Program-made: the position numbers and the translations under genes
Notes under the pieces: generated by a model
Told to the model about the DNA's origin: nothing
Database searches by the model: none
The model's input: the letters and a program-made list of their open reading frames with translations, nothing else
Part shown: positions 54,647 through 61,328 of the stretch, piece by piece
Position numbering within the stretch: the stretch's first letter is position 1
Layout of the letters: every line of letters begins with the position of its first letter
From: Chitinophaga qingshengii
Lineage (GTDB): Bacteria > Bacteroidota > Bacteroidia > Chitinophagales > Chitinophagaceae
Reading direction: 5' to 3'
Length of the DNA: 64,000 bases
Assembly (NCBI RefSeq): GCF_014529935.1
Contig: NZ_JACVFC010000001.1
Location: 2,356,001-2,420,000, forward strand

Positions 54647-56413
54647 ATGCATGTCAGACCTGCACCTCAAGGAAATTTCACTCATTTTAAAAACAGGATC
54701 ACCAGGCTCATATCTACTATTCGGAATATAGGCACCGGAGGTATCGAAGATCAGGATAAAATAAAGAGAATAAGACTCACGAACGCTATTGGTACATCTA
54801 TAGCTTTAATGGTATTATTAATTGCTCCAATAGGCATTGTGTTTACCAGGAATGCCATAATAGCCATTGCAGCCGGAATCGATATACTATTTACACTCTC
54901 CGTTCTTCCATTAAACCATTATAAAAAACATTTAACAGCCAGTTTGGTCGTTTATTTTTCTCAATGCCTGGCCGTAATAGCATTCGGTATCATTCTGGGA
55001 GGATTGATACAGCTGCAATGCGTGATAGTATTTTTAATTTCCATTCTCTATCTGCTATTTAAAGAAAAAAAACTTAGAATAGTTTGTTTGGTTTCGGCCA
55101 TTCTCACCCTGGTAATTCTGCAAACAATCTACTATTTAAATTCAATTGTGTTGCAGCCACTGGGATTAGATACCGCATATATTATTCAGTCTTTGGCATT
55201 GGTTGGTTTATTGGTGCTGATTCTGGTTGTCAGCAGGCCATATGTGCAAAGTCATGACAACAATCCGGAACTGGAACGGGCCAATCAGTTTATAAAATTT
55301 TTTACCTATAAAATCACCCATGAGTTAAGAAATGAGTTGAATCAAATCAACCTGGCTTCTCATTTAATAAAAAAAGAAACAGCTACCAACAAAGAATTGG
55401 AGAACATAGGTAGTTTAATAGATATACTCAGAAATTCATCCAATGAAGCAAAAAATATTGTGAACAATGTGCTGAGTATGGCTAAAATTGAATCAGGTCA
55501 AATGGATTTGGTTGTTTTATCGCATTTTCAGACAGCTTCATTCTTTGAGAAATTTATCGCCGCTTATAAATTATTGGCCAGGGGAAGAGGAATTCAGGTA
55601 AAATTATTTATTGATGAAAAAATGCCTGCAGTGATCATTGGCGATACACTCAAAATAGGGGAGATAGTTAACAACCTGATGGGAAATGCCATAAAATATT
55701 CCCACAAATACAGCACTGTATATTTAAAAATTACTGCGAGCGAGAAGACATATCAGATTGATGTTATCAGTAAAGGAGAAATTATTCCTAAAGAAAAACT
55801 CGACCAGATATTCGATCCATTCATAACATCTAAAAGCAACAGGCAAACAGAAGGGACCGGATTAGGGCTTTCGCTTGTTAAAAATATTGCGGAAACATTG
55901 AATGGGAAAGTTACAGTAAACAATCCAATGCCCGAACATACGAAATTCTCTGTCACATTACCGCTTTGGGCAGGTACCCAGGAGGAAATTATAGAGGAAG
56001 AGGATGCCATGGATATTTTTGATTTCCCACACAACATCCTGATTGTGGATGATGAGGATATGAATTGTGTTTTATTATCCAGGGTGCTGGAAGATCTTGG
56101 CTGCATAGTAAAAACAGCGTCAAATGGGCTGGAGGCGCTGAATGCCATAGAGAAAAAATTACCGGACTTAATTATTCTTGATAGCGCCATGCCTGTATTA
56201 AACGGAGAAGAGACTTTGAATAAGTTAAAACAAGATAACAGAACGAAGAATATTCCGGTAGTGATCGCCACAGGAGATGCCTTCGCAGAAAACCAAGCCA
56301 AATTAATTGCGGCCGGCGCTTCAGCAATTATGTCAAAACCAATTGTGATTAAGGATCTCGCAAAAGTATTAACACAACATTTAAAACATCACTGTGACGA
56401 TCAATTAAAATAG
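54647..56413 (+). CDS. Hybrid sensor histidine kinase/response regulator
   Basis: A 588-aa protein. Six membrane helices lie between about 45 and 200. HisKA has FTYKITHELRNELNQINLAS with the phospho-acceptor His, HATPase_c has NNLMGNAIKYSHKY and GTGLGLSLVKNI, and the C-terminal receiver (about 465-585) has ILIVDDEDMN, LIILDSAMP (phospho-acceptor Asp), VIATGD and MSKPI. There is no DNA-binding output, so the phosphoryl group must pass on, possibly to the divergent Hpt protein. The gene is AT-richer than most of the window and converges with the terpene synthase gene. Confidence 0.92.
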   Translation: MHVRPAPQGNFTHFKNRITRLISTIRNIGTGGIEDQDKIKRIRLTNAIGTSIALMVLLIAPIGIVFTRNAIIAIAAGIDILFTLSVLPLNHYKKHLTASLVVYFSQCLAVIAFGIILGGLIQLQCVIVFLISILYLLFKEKKLRIVCLVSAILTLVILQTIYYLNSIVLQPLGLDTAYIIQSLALVGLLVLILVVSRPYVQSHDNNPELERANQFIKFFTYKITHELRNELNQINLASHLIKKETATNKELENIGSLIDILRNSSNEAKNIVNNVLSMAKIESGQMDLVVLSHFQTASFFEKFIAAYKLLARGRGIQVKLFIDEKMPAVIIGDTLKIGEIVNNLMGNAIKYSHKYSTVYLKITASEKTYQIDVISKGEIIPKEKLDQIFDPFITSKSNRQTEGTGLGLSLVKNIAETLNGKVTVNNPMPEHTKFSVTLPLWAGTQEEIIEEEDAMDIFDFPHNILIVDDEDMNCVLLSRVLEDLGCIVKTASNGLEALNAIEKKLPDLIILDSAMPVLNGEETLNKLKQDNRTKNIPVVIATGDAFAENQAKLIAAGASAIMSKPIVIKDLAKVLTQHLKHHCDDQLK

Positions 56414-56438
56414 ATGCTGGTGGAACAGTATTTATCTT

Positions 56439-57566
56439 CTATACAGCTTGTGCCACTGGTTCAGGCAATACTGTTTCCACGAAAATTGAAGACGGACGCT
56501 TATATCGTTTCGTATAAACCTGCCATAGCCAGCTGGCTTGTATACACTTTTCAATACCTTTTATATAGGAAGTCAGGGCGCCATTTTCCAGTTCATCAGT
56601 ACCGGATAAATCGTGTGACTGCTTTTTAATTTTATCAATTAAATCCAATAATTCAATCAACATTTCCTGAACAATTTTTGCTGATTTAACGATCACTTCC
56701 GTCAGGGAACACGTCGGATCATTCAAAGCGACTATCGTCAGGAGATTCGCATCTGTTGAATGATCAACAACCTCCTTTTCAAAAGAGAAAAGGTCATTTG
56801 ACAGGCATCCAAAAGCAGCAGTTAAAAAGTTTATTCTTTGTAAATAACGGTCAATTCCCAAATCTGAACACCAGTTCATATTCAAAAACTTACCGGCTGC
56901 ATACTCAATAAGCATTACAATGTGATGCATCCCGGAAGTATGGCAACGCAGGTCAATGTACTCTTCTACCGATGAAATATATCCCTGTGCATCAGCGTTC
57001 CCATCTCTATGAGTAACATCAATATGATAACAATAAAGCTGCAGGAACTTTTCAAACCATGGCAAAGGGGAGGTACTTTTCATGAATGTAAGAATTTCAA
57101 TGTTTGCCTTTTCGACCGATGTTGCATTTTCCGGCAATGAAAGGCGGCTATCGACATTGGCCATTCTTTTCATCAATTCCCTTGCTTCGGTTTGTTTTGC
57201 GGCATTTAAGTGACCGAAAAGGTCCCGGCCAATAATGTCATTGAGATAATAATCAATGGCGTTGTTCTCCACCATTGACACCAGCCTGTCAAACCGGGCG
57301 TCCGGATACAGAAAAAGTTCGCAGGTGATATAGTGCTTCGCCTGCTCAATCCAGATACCATGTTCTTCGCAGAATTGTTGTGCAATCTTAATGATGGTTT
57401 CACTTTGAGGATGAGGGTTCAGTGTTTGACAGTAGTCCTTTAGAGTAAAACTGCCGAAATTCAGAAAATCGGCGATAGAAAACATTGTACCAGCAGCAAT
57501 AAGCTCATGGTACTGCGCCTGAAGCTGCCTCATTCTCGGGGCAGTCAGAGATAACTGTTTTTTCAT
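56439..57566 (-). CDS. Class I terpene synthase with atypical Asp-rich motif
   Basis: A 375-aa all-helical protein. The NSE motif is canonical: N257-D-L-F-S261-F-E-K-E265. Upstream, R207 in EEYIDLRCHTSG fits the diphosphate sensor, and R354-Y355 near the C-terminus fits the RY pair. The first metal motif, normally DDxx(x)D/E, reads D105-Y-Y-L-N-D110, so the second Asp is Tyr. Family knowledge: such enzymes ionise prenyl diphosphates (C10-C20) and cyclise them. No prenyltransferase or P450 gene is adjacent. Its stop lies 25 bp from the convergent hybrid kinase gene stop. Confidence 0.85.
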   Translation of the reverse strand: MKKQLSLTAPRMRQLQAQYHELIAAGTMFSIADFLNFGSFTLKDYCQTLNPHPQSETIIKIAQQFCEEHGIWIEQAKHYITCELFLYPDARFDRLVSMVENNAIDYYLNDIIGRDLFGHLNAAKQTEARELMKRMANVDSRLSLPENATSVEKANIEILTFMKSTSPLPWFEKFLQLYCYHIDVTHRDGNADAQGYISSVEEYIDLRCHTSGMHHIVMLIEYAAGKFLNMNWCSDLGIDRYLQRINFLTAAFGCLSNDLFSFEKEVVDHSTDANLLTIVALNDPTCSLTEVIVKSAKIVQEMLIELLDLIDKIKKQSHDLSGTDELENGALTSYIKGIEKCIQASWLWQVYTKRYKRPSSIFVETVLPEPVAQAV

Positions 57567-58015
57567 AAATGTTATTTATTTAATATGTATAAAAATAGAA
57601 TTCCGTGCTTTGAATTGGTAATCGGTGGACAGTCAGGCCCAAACCCGGAGCGGTATTTAAGCAATCGATTATTTGTGGCAATTAACGAAGCGTTACGATG
57701 GCAAATTGAGGTTCCAATCAGTGTTTTCAATTACTCCCCACTTAGTATCGTTATGAAACATTCTCTATTACAAGATAGCTAAAATGGACAAATTTTCTTT
57801 ACGGGGAAAGCCGAATTTCTGTTAATTTCCCACTTCGTAAAGTATAAAGTTATGCTTTACGTTTTTTGGGTACTGCCGATCTTTTATAGGTCACATGTCC
57901 GGCAGCGATACCCGGTTACTTTCCCCCTGGGAAATCAACCCAATAATATAAACCGGACCCTTTCAATAAAGGGAACATCTTTTAAAAAGCACCATTAAAA
58001 GAACTGTGATTTGTT
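57567..58015. other. Structured intergenic region with three consecutive hairpins
   Basis: This 449-bp gap holds CGTAAAG/CTTTACG (57836-57842 with 57855-57861) followed by a run of six T, then GGGTACTGCCG (57868-57878) pairing with CGGCAG and TACCC (57900-57913, 3-nt bulge), then CCCTTT/AAAGGG (57958-57973). The first looks like a terminator, yet no convincing plus-strand gene precedes it. A small RNA, or a leader of the gene at 58016, is possible. Confidence 0.45.
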
Positions 58016-58468
58016 ATGAAACTATTATACAAAATAGACCAGCAGCATTATCAGGAAACCAGCAAGAAAGATGTTTCGAATTATTCGGTAGCTGCTTTAG
58101 GGGAGAACCTGATTTGGGGCGACGTTTCAATAGAGGGGAACGGGAATACTTCATTGTCCTTCAAGGCAGATTTAATTAAGTTCTCTTATGATTTATATGA
58201 TGTTTTGAAAAAATTAAAGACAAACAAAACGTCCGTCTACAACTTATATAATATGTATGAGCTTTATGAGCTGGAAGTAAAAACAGAGGCCGGTAATGTA
58301 TTATTGAAGCTGGATAGAAAAAAGAAGGCTACATTTAATTATAATGATTTTTGCCGGGAAATATATACCCTCAAGCAAAACATGATAAATGATATAAAAA
58401 CTCTTTTTAAAGATTATCACGATATTAGTAACATCGAAAAGTTATTTTCTCTATTATCAGAGAAATAG
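58016..58468 (+). CDS. AT-rich hypothetical protein
   Basis: A 150-aa, Lys/Asn/Tyr-rich soluble protein. I see a beta-rich N-terminal half (YSVAALGENLIWGDVSI, TSLSFKADL) and a helical C-terminal half (INDIKTLFKDYHDISNIEKL). There is no signal peptide or known motif. Such two-part small proteins are sometimes immunity proteins, but no toxin gene is nearby. Confidence 0.6.
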   Translation: MKLLYKIDQQHYQETSKKDVSNYSVAALGENLIWGDVSIEGNGNTSLSFKADLIKFSYDLYDVLKKLKTNKTSVYNLYNMYELYELEVKTEAGNVLLKLDRKKKATFNYNDFCREIYTLKQNMINDIKTLFKDYHDISNIEKLFSLLSEK

Positions 58469-58491
58469 CATCAAAAGGAAAAACTTCAAAA

Positions 58492-59175
58492 ATGAAACTC
58501 CTGCCCATATTCATCATCATCATTGTTTGTTCGTGTAAGCCCAAAAACGAACGGCCTGCAACAACTCATGCCGACAGTCTTCCTGTAGTAAACACAACAG
58601 ATACCTCAGCCCCCGCAACATTTGAAGAACACCAGGACTCCCTCAGAAAAGTCATCCTCCAAAAAAAGGAAAATAAAATACTGAAAGAAAGTTTTCTGCA
58701 GGAAATGTATATCCGAAACACCGTAACCGTTGCAGGAGACAGTTTGTCGATAGACATCCCCTTTAACCTGCACGGAGCTGACTGTGGTGCACCAGACTGC
58801 TACTCCACAGATGTTAGCTTTGGTTTTAAATTGAAAGACTCCCTGGTATTCCCTCAAAAAATCGCCTTCCGTGAACATGAACATGGTTGTATCGGTACAG
58901 ACAAAAAAATATCCGGCTATTTTCAATTAATGGAACAAACAGACAAATACCTTATCTATTATTCAGCCCAGCATAAAAGGGCACTGGTGTTATTTAGCTC
59001 CAACAAGGAAAATGGCACCACCGCCTACTATTTCACAGACGTAGCACGGGATCGCATAAACGGAAAAAACATATCCCTTATTACTAAAAATTATGATGAG
59101 GCGGATGAACACGCCGTTTATCCATTTACCAGTGCTGCCTTGTCGACCCCGGAGTATGAAAGCTTTCTTGAATAA
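58492..59175 (+). CDS. Hypothetical lipoprotein
   Basis: A 227-aa protein with lipobox VCSC (Cys about 15), then a disordered Thr/Pro/Ser-rich linker and a domain from about 60. The domain contains HGADCGAPDCYSTDVSFGF and REHEHGCIGTD, four Cys and clustered His that could form disulfides or bind metal. The family is not recognised. It starts 23 bp after the previous gene, so the two may be co-transcribed. Confidence 0.7.
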   Translation: MKLLPIFIIIIVCSCKPKNERPATTHADSLPVVNTTDTSAPATFEEHQDSLRKVILQKKENKILKESFLQEMYIRNTVTVAGDSLSIDIPFNLHGADCGAPDCYSTDVSFGFKLKDSLVFPQKIAFREHEHGCIGTDKKISGYFQLMEQTDKYLIYYSAQHKRALVLFSSNKENGTTAYYFTDVARDRINGKNISLITKNYDEADEHAVYPFTSAALSTPEYESFLE

Positions 59176-59281
59176 AAAGACCTACCGTTTTGTAACCCAA
59201 TACCACGAAAAATTGACAAGATAAGGTTAATAACTATAGCTATTTTTCATTACTTTAGCCCGAATAAGTAATGAGCTAACA

Positions 59282-59950
59282 ATGGAGGATAAAATACTCT
59301 TGCATGCAATAGCAGAGGGGGATGAAACTGCATTTGTAAGACTATTTGAAACGCACCGGGCGAAAGTCTATTTCGTCGCTCAAAAGCTATTGAAATCGGA
59401 CAACGAGAGCAAAGATGTTTTACAGGAAGTATTTACCACTATCTGGTTAAACCGGGAATCGCTCCGGGAGATCGAAAACTTTACCGCCTATCTCCACACC
59501 ATGGTGCGGAACAATATTTACAGCAAACTAAGAAGAAAGAAAACCGAGACAAAAGTTATCAGATCCATTCAGGAAAACAGTGCCGACACAGACAGCGGCA
59601 CCGAAGAGTCTATTAAGCTACGCGACCTGCAGGACACCATATCCCTGGCCGCCCGCTCATTAACCCCTCAGCAGAGACATGTGTTTCATTTAAGCAGAAC
59701 AGCCGGATTTAGTCATGATGAAATAGCAGCTCAACTAAAGATCTCGAAGGAAACTGTCAAAAAACATATTATGGCGGCCAATAAGATTGTTCAAACCTTC
59801 CTGCGGGACCAGAGTTTCCTATTGGTTATTTTCCTATGCGTTTGCGATTATACACAAACCCCGGAGGAACCACTCCCCCCTTCACCCGAAAACCATATTA
59901 CTCCTAACACATTGGTTTTAAACACACTAAGCAACACCGTTCTTTTCTAA
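59282..59950 (+). CDS. ECF RNA polymerase sigma-70 factor (locus 4)
   Basis: A 222-aa protein with region 2 (ESKDVLQEVFTTIWLNRE, AYLHTMVRNNIYSKLRRK) and region 4 (LTPQQRHVFHLSRTAGFSHDE, IAAQLKISKETVKKHIMA). After region 4 comes a hydrophobic stretch (FLLVIFLCVC) and a ~40-residue Pro/Asn-rich tail, longer than in the other two sigma factors here. It heads sigma-FecR-SusC. Confidence 0.92.
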   Translation: MEDKILLHAIAEGDETAFVRLFETHRAKVYFVAQKLLKSDNESKDVLQEVFTTIWLNRESLREIENFTAYLHTMVRNNIYSKLRRKKTETKVIRSIQENSADTDSGTEESIKLRDLQDTISLAARSLTPQQRHVFHLSRTAGFSHDEIAAQLKISKETVKKHIMAANKIVQTFLRDQSFLLVIFLCVCDYTQTPEEPLPPSPENHITPNTLVLNTLSNTVLF

Positions 59951-60027
59951 AAAAATATTTTCATTTATGTACCCCTTTGCATAAATGTTATGCGTCTAAT
60001 ATTTTTAGAGGCCTTATATCAGCGTTT

Positions 60028-61260
60028 ATGCAGGACAGATTGGTAGTATTATTCCACAAATATGTAAATGATAGCTGCTCCGCAGAAGAACTGGCGGAGT
60101 TATATGAACTGTTTTCCCTTACCGGAAATGAAACCGCTGCCAAAGAGCTGGTAGCCCAAATAGTTGAAGACGTTTACCAGCATCCTGCACAGATAAACAC
60201 CTTCCTGGATAACACCGCTGCCGAAAAGATAGTAAACGATATCCTTTCCGGTACACCGTACGCTGCCATCAACACCCGGCCCACCCTACTTAACAGTTGG
60301 AAAAGATGGGCGGCGGCAGCAACCGTGGCCGCTTTGCTGGGCCTGGCAGGTTATTATGCCTACCATTCAGACAACAGGCCATCACCCAAAGTGCCTGCTT
60401 CCGGTTTGCATATAGCCGGTGGCAGTAACAAAGCTACCCTAACGCTCCATAACGGACAAACCATTGCCCTGGACAGCGCTCAAAACGGACTGCTGGCAAT
60501 ACAGGGAACAGGGCGCGTCATAAAAACCCAAACGGGTGAGATCATCTATAGCGCCGCCGATAAAAGTGATGAAATACTGTACAATAACATCTCCACGCCC
60601 CGTGGCGGCCAGTATTTCCTGCAACTGTCCGATGGCAGCAAAGTATGGCTAAACGCCGCTTCCTCCATCCGGTTCCCGGTAGTTTTTCCTAACGGGGAAC
60701 GGAAGGTATACGTCACGGGAGAAGCCTATTTTGAAATACAACACCAGGATCAACCTATACCATTTATTGTGGAAGCAGACAATAAATCAGCGGATAATAA
60801 CGGCTGCCGGGTGGAAGTTTTAGGAACCAGATTCAATATTAACGCTTATTCAAATGAGCCGTTTATGAGTACCACGTTATTGGAAGGGAAAGTAAAGGTA
60901 CATGCTAACAGCACACGGCAATCCCGGGTATTGTTACCCAACCAACAGCTCAATATAACCCGGAAAGGTGAAATGAACCTCACCAGGCCGGCAAATATAG
61001 ATGCCGTGATAGCATGGAAAAACGGGTATACACAATTCGCATCGGTATCCCTTTCCGCTGTGATGCGCCAGATAGAAAGATGGTACGATGTAAATGTTCA
61101 GTTTGAAGATCATGCCGCAGATATAACATTCACCGGCAAATTAAAACGCAATGAAAATCTGTCTGAATTCCTGAAAATACTAGACCTGAATAATATCAAA
61201 TATGAAATAAACAATTCCACCATTATCATTAAAAAAGATCAATCAAACAGGGATCACTGA
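60028..61260 (+). CDS. FecR family anti-sigma factor (locus 4)
   Basis: A 410-aa protein from MQDRLVVLFHKY at 60028 (an upstream TTG is unlikely). It has a cytoplasmic N-terminus, one membrane helix near 95-112, then about 90 extra residues before the FecR domain (LSDGSKVWLNAASSIRFPV, GEAYFEIQHQDQPIPFIVE, VLGTRFNINAY) and DUF4974 at the end (SLSAVMRQIERWYDVNVQF). Of the longer FecR subtype (about 400 aa) compared with the two ~320-aa members in this window. Confidence 0.93.
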   Translation: MQDRLVVLFHKYVNDSCSAEELAELYELFSLTGNETAAKELVAQIVEDVYQHPAQINTFLDNTAAEKIVNDILSGTPYAAINTRPTLLNSWKRWAAAATVAALLGLAGYYAYHSDNRPSPKVPASGLHIAGGSNKATLTLHNGQTIALDSAQNGLLAIQGTGRVIKTQTGEIIYSAADKSDEILYNNISTPRGGQYFLQLSDGSKVWLNAASSIRFPVVFPNGERKVYVTGEAYFEIQHQDQPIPFIVEADNKSADNNGCRVEVLGTRFNINAYSNEPFMSTTLLEGKVKVHANSTRQSRVLLPNQQLNITRKGEMNLTRPANIDAVIAWKNGYTQFASVSLSAVMRQIERWYDVNVQFEDHAADITFTGKLKRNENLSEFLKILDLNNIKYEINNSTIIIKKDQSNRDH

Positions 61261-61328
61261 ATTCACAAAAGCGCTTTTGAAATTTAAGAGGTACCAAAGT
61301 CTATTGCTCATTACTCAACCAAAAAAAC

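Noticed and set aside
57585..57782. 65-codon plus-strand open frame between the terpene synthase gene and the hairpins
   Set aside because: No motif or signal peptide is visible. The terminator-like hairpin 54 bp downstream keeps a small transcript possible, so it is mentioned only with the gap.
53750..59281. Integrative element inserted at tRNA-Asp
   Set aside because: No integrase gene and no direct copy of the tRNA 3' end were found downstream inside the window; AT-richness alone is not enough.
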